This document shows positions 1 through 11,444 of a DNA stretch of 64,000 nt, piece after piece. The notes beneath the pieces are model-generated. The model had not been told where the DNA came from. It ran no database searches and was given only the letters and a program-made list of their open reading frames with translations. The DNA is from Tetradesmus obliquus (lineage: Eukaryota; Chlorophyta; Chlorophyceae; Sphaeropleales; Scenedesmaceae), in contig CP126203.1 in NCBI GenBank assembly GCA_030272155.1, positions 2,480,001 through 2,544,000 of the forward strand, given 5' to 3'. Position 1 is the first letter of the stretch; the number at the start of each line of letters is the position of its first letter. The translations under genes and the position numbers were made by a program.

Positions 1-511
1 GTGTGCAAACCCACTACATTATGCATCTGCTTCCCTGCAACTGTTTATGCTACTTTCAGCGATGGACCTGCATGCACGTTATAACCCTTGACTAATATTT
101 GCGCCCCCGGCACACCACAGCAGTGCCACTGCTGACGCGGCAGTCAGTGAGTCCACAGAGTACTTGCAGCCCCATCCTTGTCTGTATGACCGTTCAACCG
201 CAGTACAGATCGTGCTAGAAGAAGCTTATAGGACATATTAATCAGCAGCATTTTTAGTCCTGACTAGGGGTTCACGCCGTGCTCACTTCGACTTGCCACA
301 TGGTCACCTTCAAGGTGACACCTTGCCGGGTCACCTTCCGTGAAAAGGAGAGGGGATCACCCTGAGCACCTGTAGAATGATATATACAAGTAACCAACCC
401 ACCGAACCATTGCCATCGGCTTAAGTCGCAGAGCACGTGACCATTTTGGCAGGAACCCCACACCACTGCAGTAGGTACAGTGGCCAATTCTGGACAGCCT
501 GGCCAGCGCAG
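1..511. other. upstream region without supported gene
   Basis: No ORF here looks coding on either strand. It may hold the promoter or earlier exons of the RING-protein gene that follows, since that gene's first exon could not be fixed. Confidence 0.4.
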
Positions 512-2220
512 ATGGGCTCATGGAGCTCAAACAGTCAGATATGGCTTCTTTCAGACAAGGTAGAGCGCGATAGGTCCGTTGGCTTCGTGCTGGGTCGACT
601 ACTGCTGGATGATGAAGCAAGCTCACAGCAGCAGCAGGCTCCTGTGGTGGTGCGCCTCATGCCTGCTGCTGACCCTGCTATTTATTCTTCTGGAATTCAC
701 GCTTATGTCGGCAACAAATGCTTGAATAACAGAAAAAGTAGCGAGCCATGACTTGCGCAGTTGCTGGGGCACACCTTGGCCAATGCTGGCTGACATGACC
801 ACTGTGTTGCACTTGCAGGAAGCTCGCATCTATCCCGCTGCTAACACAGCGTGCTGCACACATGGCAGCACAGCCAGCATCTTCACACCGCTGCCATCAG
901 ACAAGCTGTTCTTTGATGACATATCAGAATATTGGCACGTCTGCTGGCCTAAGCAGGGAGGGCTAACCCAGCTCCCCAGCAACAGCAGCAGCGGCAGACT
1001 GTTGGGGTGCAGCAGGTTTTCGAGCAGCAGGGCCAGCCAGGAGCAGCAGCGCAGCAGCAGAGTGTTCACCGTTTGCCTCATACCTCACACGCACCCATGG
1101 CTGGCGCAGCAAAGCATACACTGGGTGAGTTGTTTTTGCCAGTAGCTGAGGCAGGTGCAGGCAGCGAAACCGCTCATCCGGTTGTCCTGTGTGGTAGCGC
1201 ACGTGTCGCTGCCATTGTTACAAGTGTGATGTACTTTGAGTTTGTAGCAGAGGGATCCTGAGCAACAGCATCTGCAGCATAAGCTGCTGCGCATGTTGTG
1301 TTCACGCTCTGAGCTTGCAGGGTTCCCGTCTCCCAGCAACTGCTCTGCACCACCTGCTGCGTGCAATTGCAGTTGCCATATGGCTTGCCATATGCTCATG
1401 CCTTCTGTTCCGAACAGAACAATTTGTTCAGCCTGTCTCCCTGTACTTGTCGTTGAATCAGACCTGTCAAGCCAAACAAACGCTGCTGCCCACGCGTGTC
1501 CATTTCAACTCCTCTTGCAGGACAACCCTCAAGTTGAGCAGTACTGTCAGCAGCTGGGCATGTCATCGTTAATCGAGTCAGTTGCTGCTCACGGCCTTAC
1601 CGGACTGCCAGAAACACTCGAGTCAGAGGAGCAAGACAGCAAGCCGTGGTTTGGCTTCTGCGCTGCAACAGACCACCTACACATTCAGGTGCTTGCTGAC
1701 CTGATCTGCCTGCCGCAGTACCAGCGCAATAGGCAGCTGTATGCATGTGCACATTACGAGCTGCTGCAGCCTGCAGCAGAAAGCAGTGCAGTGATTGCTG
1801 CACACGCATGGGGGCACGGCAGCCGTGCGATTACCACGCACAGCGCAGCAGTGTTGCTGGTGGGCTGTTCCAACGGTACCATGAAGTGAGGCTGGTGCAG
1901 CAAGAGCAGCAGCGGGCAGCAGCAGAGGCTGCTGTTAGTGAGAAACAGGCCGATAACAGGGCACAGAAGCGCCTGCAGGTGCAACAGCAGCAGCTGCAGC
2001 AGCAGGAGCTTAACGAGGCGCAGGATGTGCAGCAGCAGCAAAGCCCTCAGCGGCCAGGCAAGAAAAGGAAGAAGAAGAGCCAAGCAGCAGCAGCGGCAGC
2101 GGCAGCAGCAGAAATCAGCAGCTCTGCAGGGCCTGATAACAACCAGGCAGCAGCGTGTGGAGCAAGTAGGGCAGGTGGCAGCATTAATGACGGCGGGGAG
2201 GCAGAAGCCCCTGAGGCCGC

Positions 2221-2280
<60 letters not shown>

Positions 2281-2663
2281 CAAACATGAGCAGCAGGAGC
2301 AGCATGGCACTCAACAGCAGCAGCTGCAGGTGGATGTCCAGCATGTGGAGCAGCAGCAAGATGACACGGCAGTTGCAGCGTCTGCTGCATCAACTGGCAC
2401 CACGCTCTGTCAGCAGGAGCAGCAGCAGCGGCGGCAGTACCCAGGTGCATTGCCGCTGCTGCTGCAGCTGCAGGAGCAGCGGCTACAGCAGCGCCAGAGC
2501 CTAGGCAGCAGCTCGGCCTGCCAGCCAGCCTGGCAGCGGCTGCTGCAGCAGCTGCAGGCACACGTGGCGGGCAGCAGCCCAGCTAGCCCAGCAGATGCAG
2601 CGTCATATGTGTCACGCACAATGAGCCTGGCAGTAGATACCTGGGAGGAGCTTAACAGGGCTG

Positions 2664-2721
<58 letters not shown>

Positions 2722-3079
2722 TCAGAGCTCAGCAGATGCAGCAGCAGCAACCGCAAGCAGTGTTGCAGCAGCAGCTGCAGAGGCTGCGGTAGATGAGGTC
2801 AGCAGCAACGGTACAGTGAGCAGCAAGGCTGCAGGGCTGCAGCACGCAGCTGAGCAGCTGTTTGCGCTGCAGCATTGTGTGGTGTGCTTGGATGCTCCTC
2901 GTAGCGTTTTGCTGCTGCCCTGCAGGCATGCAGTGCTGCGCCAGGGCTGCTCTCAGCTGATGCTGCAGCAGGCCTGCAGGAAGGTTGCGGGGGTTCTGCC
3001 GTGCTGCCCTATGTGCAGGGAGCACGTGCACGAACACATCAGTGGCATCATCTTATCTTCAAGCGTCACCCTGTTGTGA
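512..3079 (+). CDS. RING-finger protein with poly-Gln/poly-Ser tracts (probable E3 ubiquitin ligase)
   Basis: The last exon (about 1844-3079) is the secure part. It is rich in Gln, Ala and Ser, has a basic stretch PGKKRKKK that could be a nuclear signal, a poly-Gln run coded at 2224-2277, a poly-Ser run at 2668-2720, and a C-terminal RING-HC motif (2876-3027) with CVVC, PCRH and CPMCREH elements. RING proteins of this layout normally recruit E2 enzymes for ubiquitin transfer. The fifth metal ligand is odd: the usual Cys of the H-x3-C-x2-C step is Arg (codon CGC). Upstream exons are tentative: 512-706 (contains GRLLLDDEASS), 819-960 (contains KLFFDDISEYW) and 1521-1688 (contains DNPQVEQYCQQLGM); the 1688/1844 junction keeps phase. 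The true start is not fixed and may lie further upstream. Confidence 0.6.
2224..2277 (+). repeat. (CAG)n microsatellite, poly-Gln coding
   Basis: About 18 uninterrupted CAG units within the last exon of the RING-protein gene, read as Gln. Confidence 0.95.
2668..2720 (+). repeat. (AGC)n microsatellite, poly-Ser coding
   Basis: About 17 units of the same trinucleotide as at 2224, but in the frame that gives Ser. The two tracts sit in one exon and use different registers of the repeat. Confidence 0.95.
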
Positions 3080-3821
3080 GGTTTAGAGCGTGTGATGGCA
3101 CATGTGGTGGTAGTGACAATCACCTGTGACATTACAGTTGATGTACGGTTGATAAGTGCTCAGCCTTGCTTGAACGAAGCTAGGCTAGGTCCCAGAAAGG
3201 AGACTCGTGAGCCCATTCAACGACGCAGCCCTTAGTTACTACTTAGCTCAGCAATGAGCCGTGCACTGCGACGCATTGCTTTTCCTGCAAATTCGCAGGT
3301 GAAGATCTTCAGGCATGCTGCTTCCACCATTTGCTGCCGGTGAACAAGTTCTGTTAGACAACAGAAACCATATCATTTCGAACAGTATGTAGTGTCTGCC
3401 CGGTGCCCTCTGCAGCCCCCTGAATGAGCCCGCCACCCGTCATTGTCACTTTTGTTCAAAAGGTCGGTGTTGTGGTGAACACCGTCGCAGGCGTAACAGC
3501 TCATACTGTAGCGTTTGCTTGTCTTCACTTTCTTTCATGTACGCACCGACAGCGTACGTGCTGCAGACTCAGTAACTGTCGTAACACCCCTTACGACTGC
3601 ATCAGCCATACGCACACGATCAGGACTGATGCGATTACGGTCTGCCAGCAAAGATGCGCACACAGATGCACAGCCCACTGGGCCCGGAGCCACTGACTAG
3701 TTGAGCATGACCAACCTATGCCTCTTCAAACCCGGCAAGGTAGCTCTCTAGCGCATTTACCAGCCCCGTAGCCTGGTGACTGTTAGCTAATCGTTAGTAG
3801 TCTGCTATTGGGTGCTCGCAG
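3080..3821. other. intergenic region, possible first exon of the oxygenase gene
   Basis: Downstream of the RING gene stop. The 2OG oxygenase frame opens only at 3801 without an ATG, so its initiating exon should lie in this stretch or further left. ATG-led short frames exist at 3424 and 3515 but nothing selects between them. Confidence 0.35.
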
Positions 3822-3894
3822 GCTTCAGCTGCAGCGACAGCAGCGAGGAGGGCAGCAGCAGGCAAGGCAGCGCGGACCTCTGCAACACAGTCAT

Positions 3895-3925
<31 letters not shown>

Positions 3926-6900
3926 CCCACCAGCACCAGCACCAGCAGCAGTAGCAGTAGCAGACTCTCAGCAAGAGCCTGCAACAGCAAAATGGGAGTC
4001 TGAACAGGACACAGAGGGCGAGTGGGAACAGCTGCTGTATGATGCTCTGCATGGTGCTGGCCCTGCAAGCACTTTTGCCTGCTCAGGCAGGCTGGGCAAA
4101 ACAACAGCTGGGCTATACCCACATATACATGTACAAGGTAACAGTAACCAGCTGCATGTGCCGCACAGTGCACTCGAGTCACCCTGCGAGCCAAATCACG
4201 CTGGTTTCTGATGTGCATGCTTTTCGTTATGCGCTGCGAAGCTCGGCACTTCTTGCAGCCGCCTACTCCCGTGGGGTTGCAGCTGTATGCAGGACAGCTG
4301 GTGCTGCCGGCGGACAATACACCATAGCATTGCTTGTGGCACAGCAAGCCAGCATTTGCATGCCTACTCAGCACCAGACACATCTGTCACAACAATGCCG
4401 CTGCAGACAGTGAAGCTGCCCAATGACAGCTGCTAGGCGCCATATAGCCTGGCGCTGCACTGCTCGCACATTTGCAAAGAGTACAACAATGCGTCACACC
4501 TCTGCTGCAGGCGTGGGCAGGCTGGCACTGCCCCTGGGCAAGGAGCAGACATCCATAAAACACCATACTATTGTTATATGACTGTTATATTGTTATATGA
4601 CTGCATCGCAGGCGTGGGCAGGCTGGCACTGCCCCTTGGCAAGGAGCAGGCAGCAGGGCTCAAGGCAGCAGCTGAGCGGGCGCCACACGGCAAGGGTCTG
4701 CGCACAGTGGTGGACACAACAGTGCGGGATGCATTCCAGGTGGGCCAATGGCATCCTTGCTATGGCTTTATTTGAAATCATTAAATTTAATCAAAACTAA
4801 TCAAGATTAATTTCATTTGCCAGTAATCCAGAGTAGGAGCCGGATGAGTGCGGGATGCATTGCAGGTAGGCCAGGGGTGCTGCAGCTGTGGGTACGGCAC
4901 AGCAAGGATGATTGCAGCTCTGTGTCGCGTGGATGGCTGCGCAAAGTGCCTTGAGTCAATAACAAGCACTGCAGGCCGTTGTGAATGCAGCACTTGAAGT
5001 GCTGTGTTTGAGTGGTCACTGCCGTAACAATGCAGCTCCAGGTTGTGTGGTGCTTGCAGATGCTGATGAGCTAGTGCGCTGTTTGCAACTGCACCGCAAC
5101 TGCACTGCACGCATGCTTGCTGCACTTAGTTGTGTTGTCCTGCATTAACAAGAAAGAAGGAATCACGTCATTTTCAAATGTGCGTTTTGCCCTTCTGCAG
5201 GTGGACGCCTCCCGGGTGACTATCAGCGGCAGCTGGCAGCCAGTCCTGCAGACAGCAGTAGACGCAGCAGCCCGTACACTGGGCATTGCTGCCGCCTCTG
5301 CAGCTGGCGTTACTAACAATGTTACTAACGTGGAGGCGCGGCTCTACAAGCTGCTGCTATATGAGAAGGGAGGGCACTTTGCTGCTCACAAAGATACAGA
5401 AAAGGAGCCCGGAATGATTGGCACGCTGGTTGTGCAGCTGCCGTGCTGTGGGGGCCACAGCGGCGGGAGGCTGGTGGTGCGTCACCAGGGTGCGAAGTTT
5501 TCACACCACTTTTCACAGGTGAGCAGGGTGTGAAGTTCACACAACACATTGCGCAGGTGAGCAGGGCATACTGGTTGTGCAGCTGCCGTGTTGCGGGGGC
5601 CACAGCGGTGGGAGGCTGATGGTGCGTCACCAGGGTGTGAAGTTCACACACCACTTTTCACGGGTGAGCAGGGCACGCTGGTTGTGCAGCTGCCGTGCTG
5701 TGGGGGCCACGGCGGTGGGCGGCTGGTGGTGCGTCACCAGGGTGCGAAGTTCACACACCACGTTTCGCGGGTGAGGAGATGGCACAGAAGGGTTTGACGT
5801 TCACACAATTTGTCGCGGGGGTGAGGAGAGTGACTTTAAAGGGAGAAAAGTTCACACACTCCTATTTTTTATGGGTGAGCGGGCATTGTGACAGGGCAGG
5901 CAGCCAGCACCTCTTGCAAACCTGATATTGTCGAAGATCATGCTAACGCTGTTGGCTCCACCAATGTGACATCAGGCTGGTGCTCACTTGCTAGCCACAC
6001 ACAGTGGCAGATTCCCGCAGCGCCTGCTGCTGCTGCTGCGCCTGCTGCGGCACAGCCTGCTCCCATGCTCTACTGCGTTGGTCCCATGTTCTGCTGCTGG
6101 CCCGCACCTTACCTGCGCCTCTGTAGCTCCACCCTCTTTGAACGATTAATGCACCGAAGACGTCTCAGCCACTTGTGCTGTGCCACCGACTGTGCTACTC
6201 GCTTGCAGGACAGCGCAAGCAGCATGCAGTGCGCAGTACGCAGCCTTCTTTGCTGACTGCATCATGAGCTGAAGCCCATCACTACCTGTACTGCCTGTAC
6301 TGCTTGCACGACAGTGCAAGTAGCCTGCAGTACGCAGCATGAGCTGAACCCCTCACTACCTGTACTGCTTGTACTGCCTGTATTGCTTGTGCTGCTTGCA
6401 GGACAGTGCGAGCAGCATGCAGTACGCAGCCTTCTTTGCCGACTGCGAGCATGAGCTGAAGCCCATCAGATCTGGCATGCGGCTGGTGCTGGCTTACAAC
6501 CTAGTGTACACTGGGCCTGCTGCTGCAGCCCAGCGACTCAGCAGCAGCAGCAGCAGCAGCAGTGCTGCAGAGCTGCTGCTGCAGCGCGCCCTGAGGGGCT
6601 GGGAGAGGCACTTGGATGCTGGAGGCACCAGGAGGCGCATTGCGCTGCTGCTGGGTGGGTGCTGGGGCTTTTGGGATGGTGGGTGCAGCGTCGCCAGCGC
6701 CAGACAGCACACGCGCTGGCTGGCTGCACTGAACATGTGCATTGCGCTTGTTCTGCAGTCTCTTTGGAGTTGCGGCTGTCTTCACGTCGCCACTGCTGCT
6801 GTTGCTGCTGCTGCCATCATTCAAAGAGCACAATTACACGACAGCCAACCTGTGCTTTGGGCGACTTAGTGGCTGTCTTCACGCACACGCACTGCGTGTA

Positions 6901-9900
6901 TATGTTTTGCAAAACACAAGTACACGGTAGCCAACCTGCGCTTTGAGCACCTGAAGGGCTGTCTCCACGATGCTGCTGCTGCTGCTGCTGCCACCATCAA
7001 ATACAGAGCACAAGTACACCGCAGCCAACCTGCGCTTTGAGCACCTAAAGGGCACCGACAGGACCCTGGCTGCTGCGCTGCCAAGCTGCCCGGGGCTGGA
7101 GGCCCACCTGGTGCTGATCACACGCACTGTCAAGGGCGGCACGGTAAGTGAACCACACAACAGCAGCCATGCAGAGCAATGCATAGCATGCTGCAGTTCA
7201 TTTGTATTGCCTGGTGCTGATCACACGCACTGTCAAAGGAGGCACGGTGAGTGACTCACACAACAGCAGCCATGCAAACGCTGCTGAATGTGTGGTTTGG
7301 TCGCGTATGTGCCTACTGCAGCCACAGCCGAGCGTTGCCTGCAAGCAGCAGCATGTACAAGCACACATTGACCCCTGTCGTCAAAGTTATCCATGTAGCT
7401 GTGACTTTTTCCCACATACGTGGCGAAGACGAGTGCTGACCCTTGTTATTGATATCATCCATGCATGCGACATTGCAGGACTCTCCTTGGAGGCGCAAGA
7501 AGCGGCACATGCGGCGTCAGCGCGTGGCCGCCGTTACGAAACGTCTGAAATATCGCATGTGTAAGTGCAACGACTCTTTCTTTACCCTTGCAGGACTCGC
7601 CGTGGAAGCGCAAGAAGCGGCGCATGCGGCGCCAGCGTGGCCGCTGGGACATCATGGATGAGGAGATGCTCGAGATCCCCAGCGATGACTCAGTGGGCAG
7701 GGCCCATGTCATGAGCGAGGTGATTGAAATGCTTGAACTGCAATGCTGGGAATGCTGGCAAGATGGACATTTATGTTTCTGCTAGTTGCGGAGATACAAG
7801 CCCTGCAGGTCCACGTAGGAGCGTGCTTTAGGCTGTGCTAAAGGCCCTGAGACTGGCGCTGCAACGGCCTTCCCTGCAATGCTGTGCCACTGCAGAACAT
7901 TAGAGGAAGGCAGCCAGCGTGACAAGCATGCTGTGCGTTTGCAGAACACTAGAGGGAGGCAGTAACAGCAGCAAGCATGCTGTGCCATTGCAGAGCGTTA
8001 GTACATTCATAGAGAGGCATTGGAACTTCAGCTCAACATGTGTGCTGTGCCATTGCGTGACATGGTGCGCACATGGACCTTCTCATCACCCTCGCATTGC
8101 AACAGGTGTGGGAGACCAAGACAGAAACTGGCAAGTGGGTTGCCTTAGATGACTCCTCACAAGGGTCATGCCAGACACATTATTTTTCACAACAGCGCCC
8201 CTTGTGCTGCCGATGTTGCATCTGCCGCATTGCAACAGGTGTGGGAGACCAGGACAGAAACTGGCAAGTGGGTGGCCATGGACGGCTCCTGCGTTGACTA
8301 CGGCCAGGTCAGCGTTGACCAGGACTTCTTTGACCCGCGTGGCAGGCCGCTGTTCCGGCCGGGCGACCCAGCAGATAGCGAAGACTATGAGGCCTACACA
8401 GGCAATGAAGGTGCGCTGATGATGCCCTTTTGTTTTTGTGGTCACTTGTGTTTCCTTACAGCGTTTATCACAACCCTGCAGCAGTTGTTTTGGGTTTGCT
8501 TTCTGCTGCCATCAGAGCGTACACAGCCAAGAAGCCGATTGCAGCCGCCTGTGCCTGTCCTTTTCCCAATCTGCCGTTGCCTGGCAGGGCCTGAGCTGGA
8601 GCAAGTCTACAGGAAGGCGCTGCTGGTGCTGTGGCCACGCTCCCAGTCACTTGCTCATGCACAGCGCGCCGGCATGACAGCGCTGCTGCCGCTGCTCAAA
8701 CGGCAGCTGGCAGAGGCGACTCGCCTGCAGCAGCAGCAGCAGCAGCAGCCTGACAGAGCCGCGGCCGCCGGCAGCTGCAGGTCTGACAGCGCTGCAGCGG
8801 AGGTTGCAGCTGCGCTGCAGGCATGTGTCACAGCAGTATGCAGCCCGCAAGTGCAGCAGCAGCAGCAGCAGCCGTCATACAGCCCATATTCGTACAGCCC
8901 CTTTTCTTACAGCTCAAAGCTGCAAACACAGCAAAGCAGCAGTGCTGAGGACCACACTGCGGCTGTGCTCGAGCTGGGAGTGCAAGCAGCTCAGTTGGGC
9001 ATAAAGGCTGCTGCAGCACCCCTGGTGCAGCTGCTGGTGCACATATGCAGCTCGCAGAAAGGCCTCTCTGATAACAAAACAACAGCAACAGTTGCAGCAG
9101 CAGTTGCTGCAGTGGGTATGGAGGCAGTGTCACCAGCACTGCAGCAGCTGCTGTCACAGCAGGTGGCTGAAAAGCCGAGCATCTGCATCACCCTGATAAA
9201 AGGAGTGGCAAGCTTGACAGAGCTCCAGCAGCTGCTGGCATCAGCAGCAGTTGCAGCAGCAGCACCTGCAGGACAGGCAGAGCACCTGGTGTTGCTAGCA
9301 GTTGCAGTGCCGGGGCTTCCAGCAACACAGCAGGAAGCAGTAGAGAAAGCAGCGGCTGCAGCACAGGCTGACACGTCAGGTTTGACTGCGGTCAAAGTAA
9401 TGGGGCTGCTGCCGCAGCTGCGGGAGCAGCCAGCGCTGCAGCAGCTGCTGGCGTGTGCTGCTGCAGCTGCGCTGAGTGCTGCGGGCCCGCTGCAGCATCG
9501 CAGGAGCGTGGTGCAGCTGCTGCAGGCATACCCAGGGCAGCAGCAAGTGGCTGAGCAGCTGGTGCCAGCAATTTGCAGTGCACTGCGCAGCAACGCAAGC
9601 TCTGGGTGCTGGACAGACACCCCAAAATTCCTGCAAGCCTTGCAGGAAAGTCCAACAGCATGGCTAGCAGTGCTGACAGCAGCAGTGGAGGCAGCAGCTG
9701 GTGAGCTGCGGGGGACGTATTATCCGATGCAGCACAGCAGCAGCATACTGCAGCTGCTGAGGGCATGTCAGGGGCAACAGCAGCAGCAGCTGGAGCAGCA
9801 GCTTCTGGACGCAACTTGCTGCGGGATACGCCACTCGCGACAAGCATGGCTGCAGCCGGGTTGCATGCAGCTGCTGCAGGGGATCGCAACCACACCAGCA

Positions 9901-11444
9901 GCACGTAATGCAGTGCTAGCAGCAGCAGTGGAGGGCGCTGCTCGCGAGCTGCGCTTTGAGTCCAAGCCGATGCTGTACAGCAGCAGCATGCTGCAGCTGC
10001 TGCAGGCGTGTCAAGGGCAGCAGCAGCTACAGCAGCAGCTGCTGGAGGGGACGTGCGAAGGCATTCGCCTCTCCCAGCACGCTTGGAGGGCTCCTGGCTG
10101 CAGGAAAGTCCTGCAGGCACTGATCGACACACCAGCAGCACACCTGGCAATGCTAGCAGCAGCAGTGGAGGGCGCTGCGCGCGAGCTGCGCAGTGCAGCT
10201 GATCCTGTACAGCATAGCAGCAGCATACTGCAGCTGCTGCGGGCATGTCAAGAGCAGAAGCAACAGCAGCTGGAGCAGCAGCTTGTGGACGCAACTTGCT
10301 GCGGGATACGCCGCTCGCGACAAGCATGGAGGGAGGCCGGTTGCATGCAGCTGCTGCAAGCACTAACAGCCTCACCAGCAGCGCAGCTCGCAGTGCTAGC
10401 AGCAGCGGTAGAGAATGCTGCTGGCGAGCTGCGCACGGCATCCCATACCATGATGTACAGCAGCAGCATATTGAAGCTGCTGCAACTGTGTCAGGGCAAT
10501 GAGCAGCTGATGCAGCAGCTAAGTGTGGCCATGGCATTTGCGCTGCAGCACAAGCCAGGAGCTTGGCAAATAGATGGCTGCATGGATATCCTGCAAGCAC
10601 TGCAGGCAGCACCAGCAGCACATCTGGAAGTGGCATCAGCAGCTGTAGCAGCAGCAGCTGCTACGCTGTGGGACGCTGCTGCTTCACCCGAGCTGCACTT
10701 TGGGCATGTGGTGCCGCTGCTGCAGGCGTGCGGGGGCCAGCAGCAGCTCAAAATTGCTGTGATTGAGGCGGTTTGCTGCGGTGTGCCGCACACAACCACT
10801 CAAGAACGAGTGCTGCTGCTGCTGCTGCTGCTGCTGTGATTTCATGCCAGGTGGAGGCGTTCCTGCAAGGCCCGGAGGAGCAGTTTGCTTTGGGAGGCTT
10901 CCCAGGCACCACTGAAGCACATTCCCGCCTACCCCGGCAGTGGATAGTGCGGCCCAGCATCCACACTCCTTTCCTGCAAGTGCAGGAGGCACCTTGCCCT
11001 GCTGAGCCTCTTCTCGACTCATCAATTCCGCCCGTACCGAACGCAGCGCATACTGACAAACGCTTACTTACAAAGACTGCCTGCTGCTGCTGCTGCTGTG
11101 CGTGTTTGCATCAGGTGGAGGCATTCCTGCAAGGCCCAGAGGAGCAGTTTGCTCTGGGAGGCTTCCCTGGCATCACTGAAGCACGCACGGCAGCAAAGCA
11201 GCTGATCATGTGCAACGCCCCCAGGTTCCACTCAGGATACAGCAGCTACAGCAGCTACAGCAGCAGCTACAGCTTCACTGCGCTTGCAAAAGGGGCGGGT
11301 GATGACGCACACGTGGCCATTCGCAAGACGCAGGAGTATTACATTGGTAAGCTGAAGCAGCTGCCAGCAGTGAGCCAGGAGCTGCAGGGGATGCTGACAC
11401 TGGTGCGGCCAGCTGCAGGTGCAGGTGTTGGCAAGGCCTTATAA
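3822..11444 (+). CDS. 2OG-Fe(II) oxygenase (prolyl-4-hydroxylase-like) with long C-terminal helical-repeat region
   Basis: Fitted exons, all phase-compatible: 3822-4137, 4612-4739, 5201-5518, 6402-6654, 7007-7143, 7594-7719, 8239-8410, 8588-10809, 11115-11444 (about 1,333 codons; initiating exon missing). The N-terminal third matches the fungal/algal/plant family of prolyl 4-hydroxylase-like Fe(II)/2-oxoglutarate dioxygenases: GVGRLALPL, LYKLLLYEKGGHF, the HxD metal pair in AAHKDTEK, GTLVVQLP, GGRLVVRHQG, the distal His in FFADCEHEL and Arg in SGMRLVLAYNL. Middle exons carry YTGNEG and LLVLWPRS, also typical of the family. Codons from about 8700 to 10800 form an Ala/Leu/Gln-rich alpha-solenoid with about six 80-residue repeats. 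The substrate is unknown. Nearly every intron contains partial copies of neighbouring exon edges, so alternative exons are possible. Confidence 0.75.
4511..4548 (+). repeat. partial copy of exon 2 5' edge
   Basis: Repeats the CAG acceptor and the first ~38 bases of the exon starting at 4612 (GVGRLALPLGKEQ), then diverges. A further short copy of that exon's 3' edge lies near 4846-4870. Confidence 0.8.
5570..5875 (+). repeat. tandem copies of exon 3 3' edge plus donor
   Basis: The end of exon 3 (from 5425, coding LVVQLPCCGGH to HHFS and the GTGAG donor) recurs at 5571 and 5678 with high identity, and in decayed form near 5795 and 5850. Spacing of the good copies is 146 and 107 bp. The copies retain an open frame over the exon part. 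Confidence 0.85.
6203..6345 (+). repeat. two partial copies of exon 4 5' edge
   Basis: TTGCAG acceptor plus DSASSMQ-coding bases occur at 6203 and, with the acceptor changed to TTGCAC, at 6304, before the intact exon that begins at 6402. Both copies lack the complete metal-binding segment. Confidence 0.8.
6827..6960 (+). repeat. two partial copies of exon 5 5' edge
   Basis: Bases coding a variant of HKYTAANLRFEHL occur at about 6827 and 6914 ahead of the intact exon at 7007. The copies have substitutions and no good acceptor, so they look decayed. Confidence 0.75.
7200..7275 (+). repeat. copy of exon 5 3' edge with donor
   Basis: The last ~40 bases of exon 5 (LVLITRTVKGGT), its donor and following intron bases are repeated about 103 bp downstream. 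Confidence 0.8.
7476..7545 (+). repeat. partial copy of exon 6 5' edge
   Basis: TTGCAG acceptor plus bases coding DSPWRRKKRHMRRQR, a near match to the true exon at 7594 (DSPWKRKKRRMRRQR). Confidence 0.85.
8090..8152 (+). repeat. partial copy of exon 7 5' edge
   Basis: Acceptor plus bases coding VWETKTETGKWVALDD, followed by a stop, 135 bp before the intact exon at 8239 (VWETRTETGKWVAMDG). Confidence 0.85.
9490..10730 (+). repeat. intragenic ~240-bp repeats coding an 80-residue helical unit
   Basis: The unit centred on SSSILQLLRACQG recurs with ~240-bp spacing near 9493 (divergent), 9735, 9978, 10218, 10458 and 10695 (divergent). The middle units are much alike in DNA, which suggests recent expansion. 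The composition (Ala, Leu, Gln, Cys) fits paired amphipathic helices of an alpha-solenoid. Confidence 0.85.
10851..10920 (+). repeat. partial copy of last exon 5' edge
   Basis: CCAG acceptor plus bases coding VEAFLQGPEEQFALGGF, repeated 264 bp downstream at the true last exon (11115). A (CTG)9 run lies directly after the donor at 10810. Confidence 0.85.

Noticed and set aside
1754-2359. Poly-Leu minus-strand ORF as a membrane protein
   Set aside because: Poly-Leu is the complement of the poly-Gln CAG run; no other protein-like content.
9392-10636. 414-codon minus-strand ORF
   Set aside because: Antisense of the repeat-coding exon of the oxygenase; Cys/Ala/Leu-rich composition is what antisense CAG repeats give.
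4511-10920. Exon-edge copies as separate functional exons or paralogous genes
   Set aside because: Each copy covers only one edge and runs into intron sequence or a stop; none contains a complete exon.
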